A stretch of DNA of 64,000 bases from Hygrophila difformis (taxonomy: Eukaryota > Streptophyta > Magnoliopsida > Lamiales > Acanthaceae): contig JAOANR010000010.1 of NCBI GenBank assembly GCA_030278955.1, forward strand, positions 25,326,444 through 25,390,443, given 5' to 3'. Of the stretch, positions 34,498 to 46,500 are shown in pieces. The position numbers were made by a program, and so were the translations under genes. Below the pieces are notes generated by a model. The model had not been told where the DNA came from. It ran no database searches and was given only the letters and a program-made list of their open reading frames with translations. Numbering within the stretch: the first letter of the stretch is position 1; each line of letters opens with the position of its first letter.

Positions 34498-37493
34498 TAT
34501 AACACCCCGTAGAATTTATAAATAAAAATTTAGATTCTAATAAATAGATATTCAAAATTTATCATAAATTAAAATTTTTGGAAGATTAAAAAGGAGATAT
34601 TTTTGGAACGTGAATTTAATTAGGTCAATCCTAGTGGATTACATTTAAGGAATTGAAAACTTTTAAAGGACCATTATAGGATAAATTACAAAGTGTAAAG
34701 ACCATTCGAAATTAAATTAAGTCCTTATAATTAAATTACAATACTTAACCCATGTCCGACTTCTGATTGAGATGGTCCCGAATTGGAGATTGTAGAGTCT
34801 TGGATCGCTCGACTAATGGTACCAAATTATTAAGTCCATAATCAAGTTTAAATAATTAATTAAGTCCATAAGTGAATCAATATAGGCCACATTATGAATT
34901 TTTAAGTCTAATGAATAAAGTTTAGATCCAGCCAATTAACAATTTTAAGTCCAATAAGCAAGAGTAATTACAAGCAGCCCAAACAAAACCCTAAGCCCAA
35001 TCCAATACCCTAAGCCCAAAAACCCAACAAACCCTAACCCTAATTTTTGTCAAGCCTGTGGCCGCCCTCGCCGGAATCCGGCGCCGCCACCACCGCCGGC
35101 AGCCCTCCGGCGAACTCCTCCGGAAGCCGCCGCCTCTGTCCAGTCTCTATTTCCAGCATTCATTTCCGACCTCGCCATCGTCACCACCACCAAAGCCATC
35201 TTCTCCGTCCCGCGGCCGTCCCCGCCACCATCTCCATTTCCGCCGCCTCCATCCTCCTCACCAACTTCGTTCGCTGCCTCTACCAACCATTTCCGCCACC
35301 CGAGCCTCGCGGTCACCACCACTGAGTCACAACCACCACAGCGGCCGCGGCCACCAACGCTTCCAACTTCCATCACCACCGGATCTATGACCATTCAAGG
35401 CCGCTGCCACCGCCGCCAAGGAGTCCTCACCACCACCATTAAAAAACCACAACCGCCCCTTATTTCCCCATGCTTTCACCCTCAGGCTTCAACATCAAAA
35501 ACAGAAAAACAAAACAAGAAAAGAGAAGTGAGAAAGACAAAGTGAGGAAGACATAAAGAAGAGAAGCGAGAGAGGGGTCCGGACAGCCGCCGCTGTTGCC
35601 TGCCGCCGCTCGCCTGGTCGCTGTCGCCGAGCCATTCCACTGCCGCTTCCTTGAACCGCCGGAGCCACCACAAGGTTGAGCAAAAGAAATACCAAAAGGC
35701 TGTGGAGGGGAAGGGAAAGGACACACGGTTTCTGAAAAGTGGGTTGAGTGGAGACAAAATTTTACTAAAATGAGAAAGAAGAGGACGGACTGCAGGGGAA
35801 TTAAATGCGGGGTTGGGGAAAATAAGGAAAAGTGGAACAGTGGAGATCAAGGGAGCATATATTTACTTGTTCCTCCAGCAAAAACGACAAAGGCTGTGTG
35901 CCTATATAACACCCCTTCCCCTTCATTCTTTTCTCACTTCATTTTTCCGGTTCCAATTTCACTACTCTTGTTGTTTACATTGCCTCGTTTTCTTTTCTTT
36001 AGAACTTGTAGGGTTTTAATAGTATTGTTAGAGATAGTTTAGCCGTCAAGATTTTGAGTGGATTTTTGCTGCTTGTTCCAAAGGAGTTTTAAGGCTCAGA
36101 AGAAATTAGTACATATAGCTAGTCCGTTCGAGTTTTCCGGGTAAGATTTATTTAAGTTGGGAATTTTTAATTATTATTTATGTTAGAATACTATTATGGT
36201 ATACTAAGTTGGTATTAAAATTTTGCTAGCCAAGTAGCTGTAGAAGGATATCTGCTCGTAGGCCTGTGCTTGTGTTGAGTTCCATTCCGTCCTCGGTGAC
36301 TGTAAGTAGATCTTTACTCTTTGGAGTAAGCCCAAATTTATTTTTAGCTTAAGCATAATTTTTAAATACCATTTTATGTTTTAAAGTTATGCTTATTCCT
36401 CCCTACTGCTTTTGGAATATTGATATGCTCTTTTACTGTGCTTATTTAATTTCTGCAATAAATCGGATGTATTTTGGTACCATTGTTACGGGGTGGGTCT
36501 GAGTACTGGGTCGGATCACCTCCGTCGGATGTGTGCAGTTCAAAGCTATCAGGGGCTTTCGACCCCCGGATGTGTGTAGTTCAAAGCTATTTGGGGACGT
36601 TGACCCGATGCCACCTACCTGATTCCATGTGGTTTGAGGAAATTTCTTACCTCCACCACAACCCTTGAATGTATGTGAAATTTGGGCCCTACAATGGGGA
36701 ACCTGCACATCATGTTGGCTGGGAAATTTATTTCTCGGTAACGCATAGTGTCATATTGTCTTTTCCCGGGATTAGATTTATATGGATTTTGTCTGTGTAT
36801 AAATAAATTCTCGTTTAAGCATACCATTACCATAACTGTTGTTTTTAAATTGTTTCTGCTACCCTATCTCCTCCGGGAGTAAACGTCTACTTACTCAGCG
36901 ATTGTTTTCGCTGACTCTACACTTTTTTTCACCGTTTCCTTTCAGGTTTTGAGATCTGCAAGGCATCATCTGCACGGGCACGGTTTGGGGGTATTATGTA
37001 TATTTTAAAACCCCCTTGTTGGGATAAAAAGCTATTACTTGGCATAGATAGTGATTTATCGAGCATAAACAAATATTTGGGTTCTATCCCATTAATGAAA
37101 ATATTGTGCCCTACTGTTTTAAACAATGCATTACGCGTTTAACAGTATTTTTGAATATGAAATAGACAATCCCTTTTTAAAATCAAAGCTTCCATGGATT
37201 TATTCCATTATTATTACCATTGAGCTCATTTGAGGAATGCTCCTCCATTTTGGTTATATAACCAAACGTATTAAGCTTATTTATACTTTTAACAGTATAT
37301 AAGCTTCTATGCGAATTATATGCTAGCTTGTCCGGAACGTGGTTAGCATATACATTCGATTGCTAATATTCTGCAATTATTTATTATAGCCTTAGCGTAT
37401 TTTGGGCATTTCGGAATACGTGGCGGTAGCACCCCGCCCATTGTTCCCGCTCTTTTCTTCCGCTGCATCTTTTGGGAAAATGGGGGTGTTACA
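34498..37493 (+). repeat. Element A 3' LTR
   Basis: Pairs with 5635-8631 and is followed by the TSD AATTA (37494-37498). The TATA-like TATATAA at 35903-35909 and the GC-rich U3 island (~35048-35660) are conserved. Confidence 0.95.
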
Positions 37494-37498
37494 AATTA

Positions 37499-37720
37499 CA
37501 CTATAAATATATCTTAGTATCATATTAAATAGCATGTCCTTTTTAGTAATTACCACATTCCAAAAGCACTTTCATTTTCATTCACCCAAACATATTTTTA
37601 AAAAAACTGCTTTTCAAACATTCCATCCAAACACAAAAGTTACATGCTTTTGCTTTTGACTTCTGCTTCTGCTTTTACTTTTAGCTTCTGCTTTTTTCAA
37701 AAGCCAATCTAAATGGGCCC
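37499..37720. mobile_element. Outer Tourist-like MITE, right portion
   Basis: Continuation of the element interrupted at 5634. It ends AAGCCAATCTAAATGGGCCC, the inverted repeat of the 4935 terminus, followed by TTA. Confidence 0.65.
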
Positions 37721-37988
37721 TTAATAAAGGGGGAAGTCAAAGTAGAAGTAGAAGCAAAAATCAAAAGCAGAAAGCAAGTAACTTTTGTATTTGAATGGAA
37801 TGTTTGAAAAATAGGTTTTTTCTTAATATTTTTTTTTAAATATTTTGGATAATTACCAAAAAGGACATTCTAGTTATATGAGAATAGTATATATTTATAT
37901 TGTAATTAAATAAATTAGTGAGAATATTTAAAACTTTGCATACATTACTAGGTGCTTTTGACTTCTGCTTTTGAGAGAAGACCACCTA

Positions 37989-38431
37989 GGGCCCGTCTGG
38001 ATTGGCTTTTAAAAAAAATAGAAGCCAAAAATAGAAGCAGAAGCAGAAGCAGGTAACTTTTGTGTTTGGATAGAATGTTTTGAAAAACTTCTTTTTTTTT
38101 TTCAAAACTTCTTTTTTCAAAAGTGTGTTTGGATGTGTAAACGTGAAAAGTGATTTTGAAATGTGTAAATTACCAAAAAGGATATGCTACTTATATAGGA
38201 TAGTATATATTTATAGTGTAATTTAAATAAATTAGTAGGGGTATTTATGACTCTGCACTCATTACTACTATGTGTTTTTGACTTCTGCTTTTGTGAGAAG
38301 CACTTTTGCAGCTTTTCAATGTGCTTTTGCTTTTTCTAAAAAGCCAAAACAAACACTCTTTCTTCTTCAAAAGTGCTTTTGGCAGAAGTAAAAGCCAAAA
38401 ACACTTGAAAAAACCCATTCCAAACAGGCTC
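37989..38431. mobile_element. Tourist-like MITE, full copy (~443 bp)
   Basis: It starts GGGCCCGTCTGGATTGGC and ends CCATTCCAAACAGGCTC, with inverted terminal repeats and an AT-rich core. The 3-bp target duplication is not clean (CTA on the left; CTA or TAA on the right). Confidence 0.6.
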
Positions 38432-38445
38432 TAACTACTTCTTCC

Positions 38446-38947
38446 GGAGAAAATTCACTTTTGGTTTCATAGGATTTTCTTTCACCCACATTTGGTCCCA
38501 AGTTTATAAAATTTCCACTTTTGCTCCCATTAGATAACTATTTTTTCACTTTTTGGTCCATTGGTCTAGTTTTCAAGAAAAAAATCATATGGGTCAATGT
38601 GCAATTTTTTTTTTAAATTTTGATTATTTGCAAAATGCCCCTTCCAATTAAAAAACCATAACCCATTTAATTAAATTCAAATTTATTTATTTGTACAAAA
38701 TAAAATTAATTTTGAATTTATTTTAAAAATAATATCTTTTAAATAATAAAAATTTAATTTTGAAAAAATATTTATACAGGATTTATTATATATTATATTG
38801 AATAAAAATATAGTGGGACCAAATGTAGAAATTTTATACACGATTATCTAGTGGGACCAAAAGTGAAAATTTTATAAACTAGAGACCAAAAGTGGATGAG
38901 AAAAAATTGTATGGGATCAAAAGTGAATTTTAAAATGAATTTTCCCC
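38446..38947. mobile_element. Mutator-like MITE with long terminal inverted repeats
   Basis: It is flanked by a perfect 9-bp direct repeat ACTTCTTCC (38437-38445 and 38948-38956), the TSD size of MULEs. The ends GGAGAAAATTCA and (reverse) GGGGAAAATTCA match. The inverted repeat extends, with gaps, for ~90 bp through TTTGGTCCCAAGTTTATAAAATTT-like sequence on the left and its reverse complement on the right. No coding capacity. Confidence 0.75.
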
Positions 38948-39098
38948 ACTTCTTCCAAAAGCATTTTTTACTTTTTGAGGAACTTTTCCTTTTTGTGTGT
39001 TTTTTTTTTTTTTTTTTTGTCCTGAAAATCCATCCAAACATATAAAATTTTTTTTGATAGAAGCAAAGGACATTTCCAAAATTCATTCAAACGGGCTC

Positions 39099-39541
39099 TA
39101 ATCATTTTATCCAAAGTCTTAATTAAGTTCTTGGAATATCCTCCTCATATGCTTTTATGCCTCTGCTTTTCCTCTCCCTTAAAAAAGATGGACTTGCCAG
39201 TTTCCATATTGTCATCGTTCCGTTTAACTCCATTGCGCTGTACGGCAACCGCAATCCAAGTTTCCAACTGGTTAGGCAAAAAAGTCTACAATCAAGAATC
39301 AAGATAGGATGTAGTTCGCATTTTGGAACCTGTACTCTGCCGACTCTCCTCCATTCACGGATACGCACGCTAACTGCCAAACCCACAAGAACCCACTAAT
39401 CTGCCCATTAGGGCTATTGAATTCACTTGCACTTTCGCAGACAATTACATTATTCTGTTGTTAATTTCTATATGCTCTAACTGCACAACCCATATTCCTA
39501 ATCCAAGACAAGACCTGTCATTTCTCTACACAAATCTAATC
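39099..39541 (+). promoter_or_regulatory. Upstream region and probable 5' UTR of LCAT3
   Basis: A 443-bp gap between the last MITE and the LCAT3 start codon. It must contain the core promoter and leader, but no convincing TATA box or other motif was identified. Confidence 0.4.
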
Positions 39542-42500
39542 ATGCTTCTCGACTACTGCTGCTGCGGGTACGAAACTCCCCCCGCCGACGACAATGTCGC
39601 CGATCGAGATCCCATTCTGCTGGTATCCGGCGTTGGAGGCTCAATTCTCCACTCCAAGACTAAGAAATCCGGGTCCGAGATGCGGGTTTGGGTCCGCATT
39701 CTTCTTGCTGATTTTGAGTTCAAAAAGAAGCTCTGGTCCATTTACAATGCTGACACAGGTTTCTTTTCATTTTTATCTTTATTTGTCTTCGCGAGTATCT
39801 GTTCTGGACTTCGTATTGCTTGGTTTTGCAGGCTATACGGAGCCGTTGGATGACACCACGGAGATAGTAGTGCCTCAAGACGATTATGGGCTTTTTGCTA
39901 TTGATATTCTGGACCCTTCTTTTGTAAGATTCCCCCTCCTTTTTCTTACACTTTTTGTGTGCCTGTCAGCTTCATTTTTCATGATTTACGAGCATAGTTT
40001 GATTGGTATTTATTCTTTTTGCGTTGGGTTTGATTCTAGTAATTAATGGGTATGAGACTTTGTTAAAATCAGGTAATTGTTGTTATATGAATTAGCGGTT
40101 CAGATAAATTATCTTTTTGGCAAAAATGATTGTGCCAGTTGATCATACTTCTAGTAAAGGCGTGACTAATTTCCCAATTTATGCATGATAGATGGATGCT
40201 TTATGAGTTCTGAAAACTATGTGAAACTCATTTATTTGTGCGGAGTATATATGTTTGGTTTGATGTGATGCTCCAGACTACTCTGATTTTTATGAGTTTC
40301 TTGGAAGTCCACTTAAAATATCAGATTAGCTTTATATGGTACTCTGTAATTTGTTCTTTATCTCACTTTGTTTCAAAATATTACGTTTTTCAAAAGTCAT
40401 CTTTTGTCTAAGGAATCTGAATCTTGTTTTGGAACATTCAAAATGGAAAGAGAGCTTAAATTTTGGATACAGATGAGAATTATATAAGTGTATAATTAAT
40501 GGATAAAGGTTTACTGGACAGTTATAAGTTTCTACCCAATCCCAATCTGGAAAAGCTCTATTCATATTTCATTTGAGGAAGGTTTTAATGATTTTAGTCT
40601 CAGCATGGAGGCAAATTTATGTGTCTACCAATAGTCTGAAACAGTGACACCATTCAATTAAATGAGATGTCTCATGTTCTGCATTTTGGCATGATTTAAA
40701 GACAAAGTCTTTTTCCTTCTCTATGGATATGTGCCTTATTTTATTTTTATCTTCTGATGTCCAGCTCGTAAAGCTTCTACATGTGACCGATCTATATCAT
40801 TTTCATGATATGATTGATATGCTTGTTCAATGTGGATACAAGAAAGGAACAACACTGTTCGGATATGGTTATGACTTTCGGCAAAGCAATAGGTATGTCG
40901 TTCCCCTGTCAAAATTTTCTCTAATTCCTTGTATGGAGCATTTAAATATGATTTTCTGGTAGTAGTTTTATTTGTTTAGAGTTTCTAGCTTTCATACGGA
41001 AAATTTGTGAGAACCATTTTCACTGTTTTTCATGTTGCAGAATTGGTCAGTTAATAGATGGATTGAAAGATAAGTTGGAGACTGCATATAAAGCTTCAGG
41101 GGGAAGGAAAGTCAACATAATATCTCACTCTATGGGTGGTTTGTTGGTGTCTTGTTTCATAACACTTCATAATGAAGTATGCTTCACTCATCTTTTTCTT
41201 GCTTTCTTGTGCATTTCCGTTTCTTTTTATTGTGTTCTGTCAATCAAGCAAACATTATGCTTTTGCATAGTTACCAATTTACAGGAGGCTACGTTTAGGT
41301 AAACCATATTATTTTAGGGATGTAATGATTTACTGATAATCCTTACCTGCATCAATTAGAGTTACCAAATTTTCTCTCCATGTTTTTATCTAGAGAAAAT
41401 CTAGGGTAATGGTGGAGAATAGAATGTGCATGAATCCTTGGGAAAATGTGTAAATTTGACTTTGAATAATATTCCCCTTTTTTGGTTGTAAACTTATGAT
41501 TTTGGTTTTGATCGTTTTTGTGGTGGGGTCCACTACAAGAACAACATAAAAAATTGTAAGGTATGGGAGCAACCAAATTTTCTTTTCAACCTAATTAATA
41601 GGGTTCTTTAGAAACATTTTCTTCATTTAATACACTAGTTCAACAATCTAATTCTTTTTTTGAGGAGCCGAAACTAGAGAAAGGGTGGTGGGAGTCCATG
41701 ACACATAAATTACAAAGGGGTAAAGGGGAGGGATAGAGGGCCGGTGGGGAGGGATAAAGAACCCTAAGGTTTGAAGTTATGGATTCGGCCGTTTGGGCAA
41801 GTCCTCATCCCCACAATCTAATTAATAGGGCCCTTATTGATCCAACAGGAATAAAAACTTACAGCCTGAATGATCTGGATGAAATTAAAACACAAATTGA
41901 CTCAAATGAAACAACCAACATATTTTTTATTTTTTGCGTGCACTATAATAAGTCAAAGCAAAACAAAAATGAAAACGAACCAAAAACTACATCCAAACAA
42001 GGGATTCAATGATTCATCCCTAGTGAAATCGGGATTTCGTCATAAATGTGGTAGCAGAAATTCCTGTGCCTAAACTTTTAAGGTCATAAACTGAAAGTAT
42101 GTAAATTGCTCGACTACATTCTGCTGGATAATGTTCATCATCATCATCATCATCATCATCCCCCCCGTTCCTTTCTTATTTTGTTGCTGAAAATAGTTTA
42201 GGAATTTTTTCATTTTATTTTTTCAGAATGGTTCAATGATACTTCCTCCGTTCTTTTTTTTTTAAAAAAAAAAAAAAAAAAAAAAATTCCCCATTAGGGT
42301 TTTGTGTACTATGTACACACACTTTGACTTAAAGTTTTATCATAGTTATACAGGTTAAAATATATAGCCAAGTGAGATCTTGTTAGATTCGTCTCGTCGT
42401 GTAGTTTTTAAATATCAAACTTTTGAATTTTTAATTGTACTGAACTTGAGTTATGAATGATTTAAATTGTGGATTGGACTGCGTGCTGGTTAGGTCCGTA

Positions 42501-43838
42501 GCAAATAAAAAAAACAGAGGAAGTATATTTTTAACTATTGAGTTTTACATTTTACTTTTATTTTGGATGCAAATGAAGGTTTGATTGAGAATTTTAGTTT
42601 TGAATTGCAGCTTTTCTCGAGATATGTTAATAAGTGGATTACTATTGCCACACCATTCCAAGGTAACCTAGCAGCACATATTATACAGCGTGATATTGCA
42701 CATTCTACTTTCAAGAGATGTATTCCTGTAACAATGCCAATTCTCTTGGATAAATGATGTGAATTAGGCTGCCCAACACAACTTCGGAAACCAGTGCTTC
42801 TCCCTAATATGCACACATGACCCAACTAGTATAGCCATCGTACAGACAATTGAGTTGAATATATCTCTAACTATCTCTTGTTTACCTTGTTGCATTGCAT
42901 ATCAATGCCATGAAGGAGGCTGCATTTCTTGTATCTGAAATGTCTATAATGATTAGTCTAATCTAATCACAAGGATGTATAAATACTACAGGAAAGAGTA
43001 AAAATAGCTCATTTGGGAATTGGGATTGTAATTGCTAACCTCACACTGCACAAAAATTTTTCATTGGTGTGTTGTGTACAGGATCAAACTATTACTTATT
43101 AATCATATGTAGTTTCATTTTCTGCAATCTGCATGTTGTATGGCGAAAGTAATAAACAATTTTCTGTAGGCGGATAATTTTTCTAACCATGTGATCTTTA
43201 TATCAATTTATTTCCTTTTGTTTATTCTCTTTTCCAGTTTACTTGATCTTGTGTCATTATGTTTTGTATTTCCTGTGTACTTGTAGTCAATTAGCCTCTT
43301 TACATATGGATTTGGGTTTAATTTGAATAGGCGCACCTGGATGCATCAACGATGCCATGCTCACTGGAATGCAGTTTGTTGAAGGCTTTGAAAGTTTCCT
43401 TTTCGTATCAAGGTGGTCAATGCATCAACTGGTAATCTTTACAGTTTTGAGCAGCAAGCACTATTGCAACTCGCAAAATGCATCTGGAAATATTTTCTCT
43501 TGTTTTTGGTTTCTTTCTTGTTTTTCTTGCTTCAAAATCATATTTTATTGTTTGTGACTCAAAGGAATCACATCTTTATCATCTTTGCATGCATGCAAAT
43601 TATATCTGTATGCTTGATTTCCATCTACAAGATATTGCTAGAACTTGACATGGACAAGGAGGGTGTTCAGTGTTCACCTTTTTTTTTTGGTCCAAAATTA
43701 AAATATGATTGAAGTGTATCACTTTGGATCCAATGTTTTCAACAGTCAAGCATTCCAATTATATCCGACTGCTTGATTTCCGTCTACAAGATATTGCTAG
43801 AACTTTCTATGGACAACGAAGGTGTTCAGTGTTTCAAG

Positions 43839-43870
<32 letters not shown>

Positions 43871-45618
43871 CAAATAAAATAAGATTAAACAGTTCTAGTA
43901 CAGTCTTTGTCCAAAATTTAAATATGATTGAAGTGTATCACTTTGGGTAACCGAATTCCGTAGCTACGTATGTCAACAGTCAAGTAGTCAACACTGTATT
44001 GAGTTACTGAATGGATTTGGTATAACAGCTAAATGTATGGAGTCTGATTATTTTTAGCAGCCGTGCCTTGTGTTAGTTTGTCCTGCATTCCTGCCAAATT
44101 TGTAGACATAGCACCAATGAAAGTAAATTGCATTAGCAATCCTTTTATATAGTGTGTTAGTTTGTCCATGTAAGCATGTGTGTGAGTCCATTGCTTCACC
44201 GTCTACTTGATCCGAGCAGATTTTTTTGGTGTGTTAACTGTTCAATGAATATTTCTTTTGGTTAACATTTTCCCCTCCTGGATTTGGGTAACATTGTTCT
44301 AGTTTCTTCTTCTTTGCCATCATCGCACTCTATTGTTATCCCACTAATTTGGATTGATGCATGCCTAGCTGTTAGAGTGCCCGTCTGTGTATGAAATGTT
44401 GCCAAATCCTAGTTTCAAATGGAAGAAGCAGCCGGAGATAAAAGTCTGGAGAAAGCAATCTAACGACGGTGAAACTTCAGTGAAACTGGAAACCTATGAC
44501 TCTATAGAATGTGTGGCTCTCTTTGAAGAAGCACTAGCAAACAATGAGGTACTTTTATTCTGCATCACATTTATGCTACATCTTTCATGCTGCATGTTAT
44601 GCCTGCCATTTAAGTATTTTAACTAATTTATAAAAATCGAAGTCGGTCTTGATTCCATTGTGAAGGTTTTTGGCTTTTGTGTTTGTGTTTTTCTTAATTC
44701 TTATCACTCCCCCCAGCCCGTTGCATTTATCAACTTTTTAGTTTCTTTGAAATTATTGTCGACTTGTTTCACTGCAAAATTTCTCGAGACATTGTGATAG
44801 ACTTTCTATAACCTTAACATTGCAGCTCACATTTAATGGGAAAACTGTGGCTCTTCCATTCAACTCTGCCATACATAAATGGGCTGCTGGTACTCGCAAA
44901 GTACTTCACAAAACTGAATTGCCCCAGGGAGTTTCCTTCTACAACATATACGGAACATCCATCGACACACCTTTTGATGTTTGGTAGGTTGCCAAGTCAC
45001 TTTGCATCTCTCATTCTTATTGTCGGTGCGACTTGTTTAAACTCCATAAAACCTTGAAATTACGTGATACCCTTATGAATAAAGCTGAGAGCATCAAACA
45101 TGAATCGAGCCATTGTCATATTTGAGTTGCATTTGCCCCTTTCCTCTCTGTCTGCAGCTATGGTTCGGAATCCTCACCCATTGAAGAGGCATCCAAGATC
45201 TGCCACACGATGGTATACACATTTCTTCATTAGTTTTTTTAACGTTAAAAATGCTCGCCTTGGTTATTGGCGGTCAGTTTTATATGACCAAGCATGTTAA
45301 TCCTATTTATTTCAGCCAGAATATTCATATGTTGATGGAGATGGAACTGTCCCAGCTGAGTCAGCTATTGTATGTTATGTTATCCCAAAGACATTTTTTG
45401 GTGATTCCTTTTTTTAACCTTGTACATGTTTGAAGCCATTTTCATACATTGCGCAGGCGGATAGTTTCGAGGCAGTAGAAAGGGTGGGAGTTAGTTCAAG
45501 TCATCGGAGACTATTAGCCGATAAGAAGGTATTTAAGCTCATTCAAAAATGGTTGGAAATTTATCCCAAGGCCAAAGTGCAGCAGCCTTCTATGACCTCA
45601 AAAGTGATGGATGGATGA
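39542..45618 (+). CDS. LCAT3: Phospholipase A1 / lecithin-cholesterol acyltransferase-like 3
   Basis: Eleven exons join in frame at GT-AG sites: 39542-39758, 39832-39923, 40765-40892, 41041-41176, 42611-42662, 43331-43431, 44369-44548, 44826-44983, 45158-45212, 45316-45369, 45457-45618. They give 444 residues, close to the ~447 I recall for Arabidopsis LCAT3. That enzyme is a phospholipase A1 of the alpha/beta-hydrolase LCAT family, releasing fatty acid from membrane phospholipids. Features: RDPILLVSGVGGSILHSK near the N-terminus (~25-42); lipase elbow SHSMGG with nucleophile Ser at ~176; GYGYDFRQSN at ~135-145; catalytic Asp ~382 in VDGDGTVPAE; catalytic His ~407 in SSSHRRLL. No signal peptide is seen; the N-terminus has a Cys cluster (YCCCGY) that might be lipid-modified. 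The gene looks functional. A MITE cluster sits 443 bp upstream; introns 4 and 6 are enlarged by repeats. Confidence 0.93.
42135..42160. repeat. (ATC)n microsatellite in LCAT3 intron 4
   Basis: About eight to nine uninterrupted ATC units followed by a short C run. Confidence 0.9.
42242..42523. mobile_element. Stowaway-like MITE in LCAT3 intron 4
   Basis: It starts CTTCCTCCGTTCTTTTTTTT and ends AAAAAAAACAGAGGAAG, an inverted pair matching the Stowaway consensus CTCCCTCCGT. It is flanked by TA on each side (42240-42241 and 42524-42525). Length 282 bp, non-coding, with an internal T/A homopolymer hairpin at about 42254-42287. Confidence 0.75.
43590..43957 (+). repeat. Imperfect tandem duplication in LCAT3 intron 6
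   Basis: The block GCTTGATTTCC...CTACAAGATATTGCTAG... through ATGATTGAAGTGTATCACTTTGG occurs twice (about 43610-43730 and 43770-43957). The second copy is enlarged by a T21/A12 homopolymer hairpin at 43840-43870. Splice sites are unaffected. Confidence 0.8.
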
Positions 45619-46027
45619 TGATTTTCTTCGTAGGAGGGCACAATGTAAGAAAGTTGGGCTTTGGCCCTCTCCATCATGTTGTCTGTAATAAAGGCAAGAA
45701 TACTCTTCAGGTTGATTCGATGTATATGGGATATGCTATGTAATGAGGCCTTGTTTGTGGGCTCTTCATGTCTGAGGATGGACATAAAATAGTAACATAC
45801 CTGTAGACTGTAGTGTTCTATCATGCTTTATACTCTAGTATAACTAGTATAGGCTCAGGGGTGGGGATGTTAAATACTTTATTTATTATTGCAAGTATAT
45901 AATAAAACGAAAATAATGAAATTGGGTTTTATATTTGTCTAATTACATAATTTTAGAATATATATTATTTAATATAATTTTTATTTTTATACATTAGATA
46001 AATGTATTGGTCTTTGCAGAAAAAAAT
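45619..46027 (+). other. LCAT3 3' UTR and flank
   Basis: AT-rich, no ORF. AATAAA-like signals occur near 45899-45905 (TATAATAAAACG). Transcript end is not determined. Confidence 0.4.
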
Positions 46028-46031
46028 GTAT

Positions 46032-46170
46032 CATTACAAGAAAATGCAGTCGTTAGAAATTGGGCCAAGATGGGGGAAGCGGTCGAAACAGTCTAGCAAC
46101 CTCAACAATGACCGCGTGAATGGTCGCTGACTTTAGCGACTTCATAACGCGGTCGCCAAATCGGACGTAA
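46032..46170 (+). mobile_element. CACTA (En/Spm)-like terminal fragment
   Basis: CATTACAAGAAAA is one change from the conserved CACTA terminus CACTACAAGAAAA. It is followed by GTCGCTGACTTTAGCGAC and GCGGTCG subterminal repeats of the type these transposons carry. The opposite end was not found, so this is a fragment or a very short derivative. Confidence 0.45.
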
Positions 46171-46259
46171 TTTATGCAATTTTTGTGTTTAGCTGCGTTC
46201 GTAGGGTCCGTTCATGGTTTTTAGCAGAATCTGTTTCTGCAACAAATCACCTACAACTA

Positions 46260-46500
46260 GGATTGCACACGAATCGAATCAAAGTGAATATCACTATTTC
46301 GTATTCGTATTTGATTTTTAAACGAATAACAAATCACATTCGTATTCGATTTGAAAGTAATATTCGAATTATTTGCCTCGATTCAAATATTCGAGTAGAA
46401 TATTTTGTTACAATATATTTTTTTTGGATTCGAATGTATTCGCTTCGATTGTAATTATTTGCTTCGATTCATAATTATTTGATTATTCGATTCGAAATTC
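46260..46500. repeat. TTCGA-rich low-complexity region
   Basis: Irregular repeats of ATTCGAAT, GATTCGA and CGAATCGAAT in AT-rich DNA without an ORF. It is similar in composition to, but not organised like, the palindromic arrays at 54-61 kb. Confidence 0.6.

Larger units (their letters stand above)
5635..37493 (+). mobile_element. Element A: non-autonomous gag-only LTR retrotransposon (TR-GAG-like), carrying nested elements C and B
   Basis: Two ~3.0 kb LTRs (5635-8631 and 34498-37493) are flanked by a 5-bp duplication AATTA (5630-5634 and 37494-37498). A tRNA-Met primer site follows the left LTR, and a purine tract precedes the right one. Without the nested insertion the element is about 9.6 kb: two LTRs plus 3.6 kb of internal DNA. 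The only coding region is gag (32089-33171). No protease, RT, RNase H or integrase motif occurs in the remaining 1.3 kb, so it must borrow enzymes. Its gag, primer site, 3' motif (CTTCGAGGACGAAG, then AAGGAGGGTAGAC) and LTR ends resemble B and C, which are plausible helpers. The LTRs begin TA rather than TG. They differ at more positions than the LTR pairs of B or C, consistent with A being the oldest of the three. Confidence 0.92.
37724..39098. mobile_element. Tourist-like MITE interrupted by two further MITEs
   Basis: The left part (37724-37988) and right part (38957-39098, ending CATTCAAACGGGCTC) carry the same GCTTTTGACTTCTGC-type modules. Between them lie another full copy (37989-38431) and the Mutator-like MITE (38446-38947). 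Terminal details are degraded. Confidence 0.45.
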
